A stretch of 64,000 nt of DNA, from positions 40,194 to 104,193 of the forward strand of contig NZ_JAQGKL010000037.1 of NCBI RefSeq assembly GCF_028290105.1, given 5' to 3'. The notes below the pieces were generated by a model, which saw only the letters and a list, made by a program, of their open reading frames with translations, made no database searches and was not told the DNA's origin. Below, in pieces: positions 26,784-35,694 of the stretch. Numbering within the stretch: the first letter of the stretch is position 1; the number at the start of each line of letters is the position of its first letter. Made by a program: the position numbers and the translations under genes. Origin of the DNA: Methylobacterium sp. GTDB lineage: Bacteria; Pseudomonadota; Alphaproteobacteria; Rhizobiales; Beijerinckiaceae.

Positions 26784-28685
26784 TCAGATCTCGATCTCGG
26801 TGCCGACTTCCACGAGCTGGCGCGTCGGCACGCAGAAATGGGCGCCCGTGCGCTCGGCGTTGCGCAGCAGGAAGGCGTAGATCTCCTCCCGCCAGGTGGC
26901 CATGCCGCGATGGTCGCTCTTCGGAATGATGGTCTCGTGGCCGATGAAGATCGTGAGATCGTCCAGGCATTCCGGCGGCAGGCGCTGGGACTCCACCGCG
27001 CAGCGCAGGCCGTCCGGCACAGAGGCGTCCTCCATGAAGCCGTAGCGCAGGATCACCCGGGTGATGTCCGGCGTGATCGTGATGACCTCGGCGCGCCGCT
27101 CGCGCGGCACCGTGGGTTCCTCCTCGTAGCGTGCGGTGACGATGAGGATGCGCTTGTGCAGCGCGTGGCTGCGGGCGACGAAGCGCGACAGGTGCAGCGG
27201 AACGGCACTGGTGGCCGAGGACAGGAAGGCGGCGTTGCCCGGCAGGACGATCGGCGGATCGCGCCGGAGCTGGGCCAGGAATTCATCCTCCGGCTGGCGC
27301 AGGGAGACCCGCGCCGCTTCCACGAGTTCGTTGCCCTTGCGCCAGGTCAGCATCAGGAACGCGACGAGACCGGCGAGCAGCAGCGGAAACCAGCCGCCCT
27401 CCAGCAGCTTCACGCTGTTGGCGCCGAGGAACACCAGGTCGATGGCCAGGAAGAAGCCGTTGACCGCCAGGACCGCCACCGGGTTGTAGCCCCATTTCAG
27501 CGCCACCAGGGCGGCGAGGAGGGTGGTGATCGCCATCAGTGAGGCCACCGCGATGCCGTAGGCGCCGGCCAGGGCATCCGACGAGCCGAAGATCACCACC
27601 GCGCTCAAGGTGGCGGCGGCGAGCAGCCAGTTCACCATCGGCACGTAGATCTGCCCGCGCTCGTGCCGGGCGGTGTGGACCACCCGCATCGGCGGCAGGA
27701 AGCCGAGCTGGATCGATTGCTGGGTCAGCGAGAAGGCGCCCGAGATGATCGATTGCGAGGCGATGACGGTGGCGAGCGTCGCCAACCCGATCAGCGGGTA
27801 ATGCGCCCAGTCGGGGCTTAGGCGGTAGAACGGGTTCTCGATGGCGTCGGGCTCGACCAGCAGCAGCGCGCCCTGTCCGAAGTAATGGATCACCAGGGCG
27901 GGCAGCACGAGGCCGAACCATGAGGCGCGGATCGGCCCAGCCCCGAAATGCCCCAGATCGGCATACATCGCTTCGCCGCCGGTGACCGCGAGGAAGGCGG
28001 CACCCAGCATGGCGAAGCTGACGTGCCAGCCCGCATGGGTCAGGAATTCGACGGCCCTCAGCGGGTTGAGCGCGGCCAGGATCTGCGGCGCGTGCCAGAT
28101 GCCACCGAGACCCAGCAGCGCCAGCACGACGAACCAGACGAGCATCACCGGCCCGAAGATGCGTCCGATGAAGGCGACGCCTCGGCTCTGGACGAGGAAC
28201 AGCCCGACCAGGATCGCGATGGTGATCGGCACCACGAAGCGCGACAGGGCGGGCGCCTCGACCTTCAGGCCCTCCACGGCGCTGAGCACCGAGATAGCCG
28301 GCGTGATGGCGCCGTCGCCGTAGAGGAGTGCCGCGCCGATCAGGCCGACCACGAGGAGTACGCCGGTCCAGGAGCCGGGCTTGGCATGGCGGGCGCCGAG
28401 CAGCGCCAGCATCGCCACGATGCCGCCCTCGCCGCGATTGTCGGCGCGCAGGATCAGGACCGCGTACTTGATCGACACGATGAGGATCAGCGACCACAGG
28501 ATCAGCGACACAGCCCCCGTGACCGCGATGGAGGTCGGGGGCGCACCCGCGCTGGCGGCGCGCACGGCTTCCTTGAAAGCGTAGAGCGGGGAGGTGCCGA
28601 TATCGCCGTAGACGATGCCGAGCGCCCCCAGCATCACCGCGGGGCGCAAGGCCCCATGCTGGGTTTGGGATTCCTCGTCGGCCAC
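26784..28685 (-). CDS. kup: Kup-type potassium transporter
   Basis: 633 residues from GTG 28685, chosen because GGAGAG lies eight bases upstream and the length then fits Kup; the track start adds 30 residues without support. Kup proteins import K+ with H+ through the inner membrane. Family motif GALGIVYGDIGTSPLYAFKEA is near the N-terminus, followed by about 12 membrane segments (for example ALLYGDGAITPAISVLSAVEG, and FFSLTQQS-like AFSLTQQSIQLGF) and a ~180-residue cytoplasmic tail. Lies downstream of bioD in the same direction, possibly co-transcribed with it by chance of location. Confidence 0.92.
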   Translation of the reverse strand: MADEESQTQHGALRPAVMLGALGIVYGDIGTSPLYAFKEAVRAASAGAPPTSIAVTGAVSLILWSLILIVSIKYAVLILRADNRGEGGIVAMLALLGARHAKPGSWTGVLLVVGLIGAALLYGDGAITPAISVLSAVEGLKVEAPALSRFVVPITIAILVGLFLVQSRGVAFIGRIFGPVMLVWFVVLALLGLGGIWHAPQILAALNPLRAVEFLTHAGWHVSFAMLGAAFLAVTGGEAMYADLGHFGAGPIRASWFGLVLPALVIHYFGQGALLLVEPDAIENPFYRLSPDWAHYPLIGLATLATVIASQSIISGAFSLTQQSIQLGFLPPMRVVHTARHERGQIYVPMVNWLLAAATLSAVVIFGSSDALAGAYGIAVASLMAITTLLAALVALKWGYNPVAVLAVNGFFLAIDLVFLGANSVKLLEGGWFPLLLAGLVAFLMLTWRKGNELVEAARVSLRQPEDEFLAQLRRDPPIVLPGNAAFLSSATSAVPLHLSRFVARSHALHKRILIVTARYEEEPTVPRERRAEVITITPDITRVILRYGFMEDASVPDGLRCAVESQRLPPECLDDLTIFIGHETIIPKSDHRGMATWREEIYAFLLRNAERTGAHFCVPTRQLVEVGTEIEI

Positions 28686-28800
28686 GTGCGCGCTCTCCGG
28701 CAACGGCGATGATTCGCTTCTCTCGCAGGCGAGGTAGGCCGCGCGACCTTGACCGTCCAGGGGTGGGCCGCGCATCCCGTCCGAAGGACGAGCCGATCCG

Positions 28801-29481
28801 TCAAAGAAGGTCCGCGAGGGTCTCCGGGCACGCGCCGTCCCGTGCGATCACGTGGGCCGGTGTCCCCCCGTGCCGGACGATCGCGGCGGCGACGGTCTCG
28901 GGCGGCGTCGGGGCCTTCGGGCTCTCGCAGACGACGATGCCGAGGAGCGGAACGCCATGCGCCCGCAGGGTCTCGATCGCGGTGAGCGCGTGACTGATCG
29001 CGCCGAGATAGGAGCCCGAGACGAGGAGAGCCGGCAGGCCGAGCGCCTCGAGCCAGTCGAGGCCGGTGGCCTCCGGGGTGACCGGGCTCATCAGGCCGCC
29101 GACGCCCTCGATCAGCAGCGTGGCGCCGGGGGGCGTCGCGGCGATCTCCGCGCGGCACCAGCCGACGAGATCGCACAGGGCCAGGGATCGCCCCTCGCGC
29201 GCCGCGGCGAGATCGGGACTCAAGGGAGCGGCGAAGCGCCAGGGCGAGCAGGCCGCGACCGTGGCGGACGTCACCGGCAGGCCCTGTGCGGCGAGGAGCC
29301 GGGCGGTGTCGCTCTCGGCGAATCCGGGGTCGCCGAGGGCGGGCACGCCGCTCGCCAGGGGCTTCAGGGTGCGCACGGCCCGACCCGCGTCCCGCAGGCG
29401 CCGCGTCAGGGCGGCGGTGACGTAGGTCTTGCCGATCTCGGTGCCCGCCCCGGCGACGAAGATGGCGCTGGAGCGGCTCAC
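28801..29481 (-). CDS. bioD: dethiobiotin synthetase
   Basis: 226 residues from GTG 29481; an in-frame TTG at 29508 overlapping the fpr end is an alternative start, and neither has a good ribosome site. The enzyme closes the ureido ring of dethiobiotin using CO2 and ATP. P-loop GAGTEIGKTYVTAALTRRL, Lys in LKPLASG, and acidic motif LLIEGVGGLMSP are present. The other biotin gene in the window, bioA, is 21 kb away, and bioB/bioF are not here, so the pathway is dispersed. It directly follows fpr. Confidence 0.88.
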   Translation of the reverse strand: MSRSSAIFVAGAGTEIGKTYVTAALTRRLRDAGRAVRTLKPLASGVPALGDPGFAESDTARLLAAQGLPVTSATVAACSPWRFAAPLSPDLAAAREGRSLALCDLVGWCRAEIAATPPGATLLIEGVGGLMSPVTPEATGLDWLEALGLPALLVSGSYLGAISHALTAIETLRAHGVPLLGIVVCESPKAPTPPETVAAAIVRHGGTPAHVIARDGACPETLADLL

Positions 29482-29494
29482 GTCGCGACGCGGC

Positions 29495-30268
29495 TCACTT
29501 CTCCACAAACGCCTTCTCGATGACGTAGTGGCCGGCCTCGCCGTGATTGCCCTCCTCGTAGCCGCCCTCGGTGAGGAGCTGGCGCGTGTCGCGGATCATG
29601 TCCGGCGAGCCGCAGAGCATGAAGCGGTCGTTCTCGATGGACATCGGCGGCAGACCGATATCCTCGAACAGCTTGCCCGAGGTCATGAGGTCGGTGATGC
29701 GGCCGCGGTTGCGGAAGGGCTCGCGGGTGACGGTGGGGTAATAGATCAGGCCGGCGCTGATGACCTCGCCGAGGAACTCGTGGTTGGGCAGGTCCTGCGT
29801 GATGGTCTCGCCATAGGCGAGTTCCTGTACCTGCCGGCAGCCATGGACGAGCACGACCTTCTCGAAGCGATCGTAGGTCTCCGGATCCTTGATGATCGAC
29901 ATGAACGGCGCGAGCCCCGTGCCGGTACCGAGCAGGTAGAGGTGCTTGCCCGCCATCAGGTTGTCGAGCACCAGGGTGCCGGTGGGCTTCTTGCCGATGA
30001 TGATCGGGTCACCGACCTTGAGGTGCTGCAGCTTCGAGGTGAGGGGCCCGTTCGGCACCTTGATCGAGAAGAACTCCAGTTCCTCCTCGTAATTGGCGGA
30101 GACGACGCTGTAGGCGCGCAGCAGCGGACGGCCCTCGACCTCGAGGCCCATCATCACGAACTCGCCGTTGCGGAAGCGGAAGGCGGGGTCACGGGTGGTG
30201 CGAAAGGAGAACAGCGTGTCCGTCCAGTGATGGACGCTGAGCACACGCTCCTCGTTGAACTTACTCAT
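29495..30268 (-). CDS. fpr: ferredoxin--NADP reductase
   Basis: 257 residues from ATG 30268 (MSKFNEERVLSVHHWTDTLFSFRTTRD), the family-typical start; the track ORF extends 49 residues too far. Plant-type fold: FAD-binding RAYSVVSANYEEELEFFSIKV near 52 and the NADP-binding GTGTGLAPFMSIIKDPETY near 112, with CGSPDMIRDT and a C-terminal YVIEKAFVEK whose end is the alphaproteobacterial kind. It passes electrons between NADPH and ferredoxin or flavodoxin in the cytoplasm. Its 3' end overlaps the possible early start of bioD. Confidence 0.93.
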   Translation of the reverse strand: MSKFNEERVLSVHHWTDTLFSFRTTRDPAFRFRNGEFVMMGLEVEGRPLLRAYSVVSANYEEELEFFSIKVPNGPLTSKLQHLKVGDPIIIGKKPTGTLVLDNLMAGKHLYLLGTGTGLAPFMSIIKDPETYDRFEKVVLVHGCRQVQELAYGETITQDLPNHEFLGEVISAGLIYYPTVTREPFRNRGRITDLMTSGKLFEDIGLPPMSIENDRFMLCGSPDMIRDTRQLLTEGGYEEGNHGEAGHYVIEKAFVEK

Positions 30269-30579
30269 CGACGCAGGCTTCCCCGAATCCGGATCATTTT
30301 GCCGCCTTTTCGCAGGTGCAGCACCCCGGTTCAAGCCACGCTGATGTCCCAGCGGCCGTGTCGTCCGCGCAGGGCAAAGAAGCCTGCGCGCCCTGCGCTG
30401 TCCCAGCGAGATCACCCGAAATCAGACCTAGGTTCGAGAAACCGCCATTTTTCAACCTGAGGATGATTTTTGGCTGGAAAAACCAATATATCTAAGCTTA
30501 CGGTAGCGTCCGGTGGCGCCGCAGACGTGGATCCTGCGGAACTGCAAATCATCATTCATCGAACGACCTGGAGGGGATC
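30269..30579. other. divergent region between fpr and DyP peroxidase gene
   Basis: No gene is visible. A perfect nine-bp inverted repeat (gcgcagggc / gccctgcgc, 14-base loop) lies at 30367-30398 and would be in the leader of fpr. The stretch 30445-30500 is AT-rich (ttttggctggaaaaaccaatatat) and may hold the DyP promoter; no exact sigma-70 match. GGAAC at 30538-30542 lacks an EcfG -10 (CGAA instead of CGTT). GGAGGGG just before 30580 is the ribosome site. Confidence 0.45.
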
Positions 30580-32032
30580 ATGGCGATCAACCTGTCGATT
30601 CCGCTTGCGTGGACGAAGGCCGGTGCGGACGAACTGAACATGCTTCAGTGCCTCCAGGGCAACATCCTCAAAGGGCATGGCCGGCGTTTCACCGCGAACC
30701 TGTTCTTCCGGTTGGACCCCGCCAAAACCCTGCGCTCCCGCCGGATGCTGCGCGATCTCGCCAACTTCCACATCTCCAGCGCCTATCGCCAACTCCTCGA
30801 CGCGCAACGCTTCAAGGAAACCGGGCAAGGGGCCGGTCCGTTCGTGCATCTGGCCCTCGCGGCCAAGGGCTATCAGGCGCTCGGGCTCGCCTCCTCCGCC
30901 CCGACCGACCCGGATTTCCGGGCCGGCATGAAGGCACCGGCCAGCCTCGCCGCGCTCCACGACCCCGCCGTCTCGGATTGGGAGCCCCCGTTCCAGCAGG
31001 AGATCCACGGCGTCGTCCTCGCCGCCGAGGAGACCGCGAGCCTTCTCGGCGCCCTTGCCCTGTCGTTGCGGGAACTGGTCGAGGATGGCGGCGGCACGGT
31101 GGCCTTCGTTCAGCACGGCGCGAGCCTGTTCAACGCCGCAGGCGAGGGCATCGAGCATTTCGGCTATGTCGACGGGCGCAGCCAGCCGTTGCTCCTGCAG
31201 GAGGATATCGACACGGAGACGGCCGAGGCCGGTTCCTCGCGCTGGAACCCCGCCTTCCCCCCTGGCGACCGCCCTGGTGAAGGATCCGGGCACGACCGAT
31301 GCGGTGAGCTTTGGAAGCTACTTCGTGTTCCGAAAGCTCGAACAGGCGGTCAGGGCCTTCAAGACCCGCGAGCAGGCGATCGCGGATCGCCTCGGGCTGG
31401 CCGGGCCGGAGCGTGAACGCGCGGGCGCGATGATCGTCGGGCGCTTCGAGGACGGAACGCCCGTGACCCTGTCGCGCACGGCGCGCAGCGCCGCCCCGCC
31501 GAACAACTTCAACTACACGAACGATCCGGGTACGCGCTGTCCCCTGCACGGGCACATCCGCAAGACCAACCCGCGCGGCAGCGGCGGCGCCGAGCCGGAA
31601 ATGGCCGAGCGCGCCCACCTGATGGTGCGTCGGGGCATTCCCTTCGAGGACGTCAAGCGCGCCGTCCTGCCCTCCGAACTGCCGGATGCCGACACCATGG
31701 CGGCGTTCCTGGAGAAGGTCGCGCCCCTCCTGCCGGAGCGCGGCGTCGGCCTGCTGTTCATGGCGTACAACCACTCGATCGGAGAACAATTCCGGTTCAC
31801 CCAGCAGATCTGGGCCAACAACACGAACTTCCCGACCAAACCCGTCGGCGCGCACGGCCTCGATCCGGTCATCGGACAGGGCGCGAACAGGCCGGGCGAG
31901 CAGAAGCTCCCCAAGGCCTGGGACGATGCCACGGCGGGGACGCTCGACACCGAGCCGTTCGGCGGGTTCGTGGCGATGAAGGGCGGCGAGTACTTCTTCT
32001 CGCCGAGCCTGACCTTCCTGCTGAACCTGTAG
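30580..32032 (+). pseudogene. DyP-type haem peroxidase, frameshifted
   Basis: The frame starting at ATG 30580 (strong GGAGGGG ribosome site) carries DyP residues to about 227: LQGNILKGHGRRFTANLF, the GXXDG motif as FGYVDGRSQPLL. At a six-C run (31257-31262) the frame shifts; removing one C joins it to the second frame (LATALVKDPG...). That part has the haem-ligand region RCPLHGHIRKTNPR and LLFMAYNHSIGEQFRFTQQIWANN, ending at 32032. Repaired length is 483 residues. No TAT signal and no encapsulin gene nearby. Either inactivated or a sequencing error. Confidence 0.88.
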
Positions 32033-32061
32033 CGGCCCCGACCGATCCGGCCGGGGGCCGC
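32032..32061. terminator. hairpin between DyP and dioxygenase genes
   Basis: gcggcccc and ggggccgc form a perfect eight-bp stem with a 14-base loop in the 29-base gap between two convergent genes. No T-tract; may act as a bidirectional terminator. Confidence 0.5.
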
Positions 32062-32997
32062 TCAGAGCGGCTTCAAGCCGGCCTCGATCTCGGCGCGACG
32101 GCCCTCCAGGAACGGCGGCAGGGCGAGGCGCTCGCCCAGCGTCTCCATCGGCTCGTCCGTGGCGAAGCCGGGCCCGTCGGTGGCGATCTCGAACAGGATG
32201 CCGTTGGGCTCGCGGAAGTAGAGGCTCTGGAAGTAGTAGCGGTCCACCGGCCCGCTCGTGGGCATGCGGCGCTGCTTCAGGCGATCGGCCCAGGCCTCGT
32301 AATCCGCATCCGGGATGCGGAAGGCGACATGGTGCACGCCGCCCGCGCCCTGGCGCGCGGGGGCGGCGTTCGGGTCGGCCAGGAGGTGGAGTTCGGCGGC
32401 GGGACCACCCGCGCCCATGCGGTAGACGCGGATTTCGCCTTCGGGCAGCGCGTAATTCCGGTCGTGGCTCATGCCGAGCACCTGCGTGAGCACGGCCTCC
32501 GTGCGGCCGATCTCGGCGACGCTGAGCCGGATCGGGCCGAGGCCGCGGATCTGGTGCTCGACCGGGACCGGGCTCTGCGCCCATGGGTGGGCCTCGCCGA
32601 TTCCGCCGTCGTCGACCAGCATCAGGCGCTGGCCCTCGCCATCTTCGAAATCGAGGGTCAGGCGCCCGTCGCACTCCGCCGGCACGGCGTGGGTCACGCC
32701 CTGGCGTGCGAAGTGTTCGCGCCACCACGCGATGGCCGCGAGGCCGGACACCCGCAGGCCCGTGCGGCTGATGCTGTTGGTGCCGCGCCGCTCGCGCGGC
32801 GCCGGCCAGTCGAAGAAGGTCATGTCCGTGCCGGGGGAGGCGAGGCCGTCGGCATAGAACAAGTGGTAGGCGGACACGTCGTCCTGGTTCACCGTCTTCT
32901 TCACCAGCCGCAGGCCGAGGATGCGCGTGTAGAAGGCCAGATTGTCGGCGGCCTGCGCGGTGATGGCGGTGAGGTGGTGAATTCCGGTGAGCTGCAT
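32062..32997 (-). CDS. ring-cleaving dioxygenase of the VOC family (MhqO-like)
   Basis: 311 residues from ATG 32997 ([19 protein letters not shown]). Two VOC modules: residues ~1-130 and ~145-280. Iron ligands are suggested by His in GIHHLT, His in [18 protein letters not shown] and Glu in [15 protein letters not shown]. It resembles the CatE/MhqO group, which oxygenates hydroquinones and related electrophilic compounds. Next to it on the other strand is the remnant of an azoreductase gene, a pairing also seen in the quinone-stress systems of Bacillus (mhqO, azoR). Confidence 0.85.
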   Translation of the reverse strand: MQLTGIHHLTAITAQAADNLAFYTRILGLRLVKKTVNQDDVSAYHLFYADGLASPGTDMTFFDWPAPRERRGTNSISRTGLRVSGLAAIAWWREHFARQGVTHAVPAECDGRLTLDFEDGEGQRLMLVDDGGIGEAHPWAQSPVPVEHQIRGLGPIRLSVAEIGRTEAVLTQVLGMSHDRNYALPEGEIRVYRMGAGGPAAELHLLADPNAAPARQGAGGVHHVAFRIPDADYEAWADRLKQRRMPTSGPVDRYYFQSLYFREPNGILFEIATDGPGFATDEPMETLGERLALPPFLEGRRAEIEAGLKPL

Positions 32998-33139
32998 CGC
33001 GGATGTCCCTGGTGTCGTTGGCCCCCGAGCCTCAGATGAGGTCGCGGCTCGGAATGACAAAGCGGTGCGCGCCCCTGGCCTCCCATCGCCTCCGCGATAG
33101 CTGGTGCTCCGACGCGACCTCGGGACTGGAACCCGCCCG

Positions 33140-33490
33140 ATGCCGCACGTCCTCTACATGGAAGCGTCCCCGCGCAAGCCGCGTTCCGCCTCGATCGAGG
33201 TGGCGAAGGCCTTCCTCGACGCCTGATGTTCGACGAACCCTGGGGGCAGCGTCGACACTCTCGATGTCTGCAGCACGCCGCTGCCTGACTTCGACGGCGA
33301 GGTCATGGTGGGTAAGTACGCGACGCTGGCCGGTGAAGCCTTGAGCCCGGAGCAGGAGGAGGCTTGGCGCACGATCCAGGCACTGGCCGACCGCTTCCTC
33401 AAGGCCGACCTGCTGCGGTTCGCGGTGCCGCTATGGAACAACACCGTTCTCGACGGGCTCAAGCACCTGTTCGATCTGGTGTCGCGGAGG
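33140..33490 (+). pseudogene. azoR: azoreductase (AzoR-type FMN reductase) remnant
   Basis: From ATG 33140 the frame reads [28 protein letters not shown], typical of AzoR (P-loop for FMN in SPR-xxS). An in-frame TGA at 33224-33226 interrupts it. The same frame continues with PGGSVDTLDVCSTPLPDFDGE, KYATLAGEALSPEQEEAWRTIQ and LRFAVPLWNNTVLDGLKHLFDLVSRRD, then similarity ends near 33490, where a gagggacg/cgtccctc hairpin lies. About half of a ~200-residue protein remains. Function (NADH-dependent quinone or azo reduction) is lost. Confidence 0.85.
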
Positions 33491-33576
33491 GACGCGCGCA
33501 GGCGTCGTCCCTCTGATCGGACGAGTGGATCTGAGATCGGGCCGAGCCCGCAGCCGCGCGCCGCTCTCCACACCCC

Positions 33577-34188
33577 TCAGAAGGCGCCGGCGAGCAGCCC
33601 CAGGCCGGCGGCGGCGAAGGCGGCCCCCGCTACCCGGAGGGCCGGCCGGTCGGCGGTGCGGTTCGAACGTCCCGCAATGAGCCCCAGACCGAGGCCGGCG
33701 GCGTGCAGCAGGGCGGTGGCGGCGACGAAGCCGAGGCCGTAAGCCAGACCGTACGCCGCATCCGGCATCTCGGCGCCGTGGGCATGTCCGTGGAACACCG
33801 CGAAGGCGCCGACGAGGAGCATGGCGCCCGCGACGGGCAGCGGCGTGCGGAGGGCCAGGACGGCACCGAGCACCATCACGGAGAGCGCGATCCCGACCTC
33901 GACGAAGGGCAGGGCGATCCCGGCCGTGCCGAGCGCACCGCCCACGATCATCATGGACAGGAAGGAAAACGGTACGAGAACCCGGGCCCGACCGCCGATG
34001 CGAGCCGCGACGAGACCGACGGCCACCATGGCGAGCACGTGGTCGAGGCCGCTGAAGGGATGCAGGAAGCCTTGCGAGAACCCGCCCGCCGCCTCGTGGC
34101 CGGGATGCGCCAGGGCCGGCGTCGCGGTGAGTCCCAGTGTCGCCACGAGGGCAAGGCGGGCTGGCAGGGAGGCGAGGCGTATCGTCAT
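33577..34188 (-). CDS. HupE/UreJ-family membrane metal transporter
   Basis: 203 residues from ATG 34188, with a signal peptide (MTIRLASLPARLALVATLGLTATPALA) followed immediately by the family signature HPGHEAAGGFSQGFLHPFSGLDHVLAMVAVGL. Six further hydrophobic segments hold FHGHAHGAEMPDAAYGLAYGLGF, whose histidines would bind nickel or cobalt. HupE/UreJ proteins import nickel for hydrogenase or urease. No hydrogenase or urease gene is in the window. The azoR remnant overlaps its downstream side, on the opposite strand. Confidence 0.9.
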   Translation of the reverse strand: MTIRLASLPARLALVATLGLTATPALAHPGHEAAGGFSQGFLHPFSGLDHVLAMVAVGLVAARIGGRARVLVPFSFLSMMIVGGALGTAGIALPFVEVGIALSVMVLGAVLALRTPLPVAGAMLLVGAFAVFHGHAHGAEMPDAAYGLAYGLGFVAATALLHAAGLGLGLIAGRSNRTADRPALRVAGAAFAAAGLGLLAGAF

Positions 34189-34315
34189 GCGGACAAATCC
34201 CGACAGGTCACGTGAGCGGCGCGGTATCGTCGGCGCCCCGAGGCTAACTAGCAACCGCCATGCCCGCGCACAGTCCTGAAATCCGCCGCGACCCGCGGCG
34301 GTTCGCCGGTCGGTG

Positions 34316-35614
34316 TCAGAAATCCGTCGGGCGCCCGGCGGCCACCACCAGCATCCGGCCGTCCGCGAAGGTGCGGGCGCCGGCGCGGCGGATGTCGGCC
34401 TGGGTCACCTCGGCGACGAAGTCGTTGCGCCGCGCGATGTAGTCCATGCCGAGGCCCTCGAAGGCGATCTGTACGAGCTGGTGCGCGATCTTGGTCGAGG
34501 TGTCGAAGCCGAGGGCATAGGAACCGGTGAGATAGTCCTTGGCCTTCTGCAGCTCCTCGTCCGAGGGCCCCTCGGTGATGAGGCGGCCGATCTCCTCGCC
34601 GATCACCGATAGAGCCTCGCCCACGCGCTCGTTCTTGGTGGCGGTGTAGCCCCAAGTCATCGAGGCGGCACGGTGGCTGACCAGGGAGGTCCCCACCGAG
34701 TAGGCGAGGCCGCGCTTCTCGCGCACTTCCTGGAACAGTCGGGAGGTGAAGGAGCCGCCGCCGAGGATGTGGTTGAGCACGTAGGCCGGGATGAAGTCGG
34801 GGTCGCGCCAGGCCACGCCGTTCATGCCGAAGCGGATCACCGATTGCGGCACGTCGAGATCGACCACGTGGCGTTGGCCGAGGTTCTGCACCCGGGTCTG
34901 GGGCACGGCCTTGAGTGGCGCGGCCAAGTCGAGGCGGCCGAAGGCCCGGTCGAGGGCATCGGCGAGGCGGGCGGCGTCGATGGCGCCCACCGCCGCGACC
35001 TTCACAGCCCCGCGCCCGATGATCCGGCGGTGCATCGCCACGAGGTCGTCCCGGGTGATCGCCGCGATGCTCTCCGGCGTGCCCGAGGACGGGCGGGCAT
35101 AGGGATGGCCCGCATAGGCCTCGGCGAAGAAGCGGCGCGAGGCCATCACGCCGGGATCGTTCTGCTGGTAGCGCAGCCCGGCGAGCGTCTGAGCCCGCAC
35201 GCGCTCGATGGCGTCGGGGTCGAGCCGGGGCTTGGCCAGGGCCAGGGCCAGGAGGTCGATGGCCTCGTCGGCGTGCTTGACCAGCATCTTGAGCGAGCCG
35301 CCAAGCGCATCGGCGCCGGCATGGAAGGAGAGCTCGATGGCGCGGGCCGCGAGGCGCTCCTGGAAGGCGTCGGAGGGGAGGTCGCCGGCGCCCTCGTCGA
35401 GGAGGCGGGCGAGCATCTGGGCGACACCGGCCTTGCCCTCCGGGTCCTGCGCCGCGCCGCCTTCGAACGTGAAGGCGAGCGCGATCAGCGGCACCACCGG
35501 GGATTCGACGTGCCACGCCTCGATGCCGGCGGCGGTCGCGACGGGCACGGCCTGGGTGGGCGATGTCGCGGAGCGGGTGGCGGTATCGACCAGATGGGTG
35601 GTGGCCACGGTCAT
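34316..35614 (-). CDS. M16 peptidase-like subunit, non-catalytic
   Basis: 432 residues from ATG 35614 (MTVATTHLVDTATRS). It has the M16 fold, but the zinc motif HxxEH is missing: the corresponding helix reads AQMLARLLDEGAGDL. The C-terminal substrate-binding motif is conserved: LGGGSFTSRLFQEVREKRGLAYSV near residue 290. In bacterial M16B pairs one subunit carries the zinc site and the other the R/Y substrate-binding pair; this is the latter. Its catalytic partner is the next gene upstream, 80 bases away. Probably periplasmic or cytoplasmic, with no signal peptide visible. Confidence 0.9.
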   Translation of the reverse strand: MTVATTHLVDTATRSATSPTQAVPVATAAGIEAWHVESPVVPLIALAFTFEGGAAQDPEGKAGVAQMLARLLDEGAGDLPSDAFQERLAARAIELSFHAGADALGGSLKMLVKHADEAIDLLALALAKPRLDPDAIERVRAQTLAGLRYQQNDPGVMASRRFFAEAYAGHPYARPSSGTPESIAAITRDDLVAMHRRIIGRGAVKVAAVGAIDAARLADALDRAFGRLDLAAPLKAVPQTRVQNLGQRHVVDLDVPQSVIRFGMNGVAWRDPDFIPAYVLNHILGGGSFTSRLFQEVREKRGLAYSVGTSLVSHRAASMTWGYTATKNERVGEALSVIGEEIGRLITEGPSDEELQKAKDYLTGSYALGFDTSTKIAHQLVQIAFEGLGMDYIARRNDFVAEVTQADIRRAGARTFADGRMLVVAAGRPTDF

Positions 35615-35694
35615 GGAAACCTCATGCTGTGCGGGGCGCGGCGGCGAGCGCCGCAGCCTCCGGGAAGGGGGGTCGGCCGAGGCCCCGAAGGGTC

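Noticed and set aside
30367-30398. Riboswitch in the fpr leader
   Set aside because: A nine-bp hairpin is present, but no known riboswitch core is recognisable.
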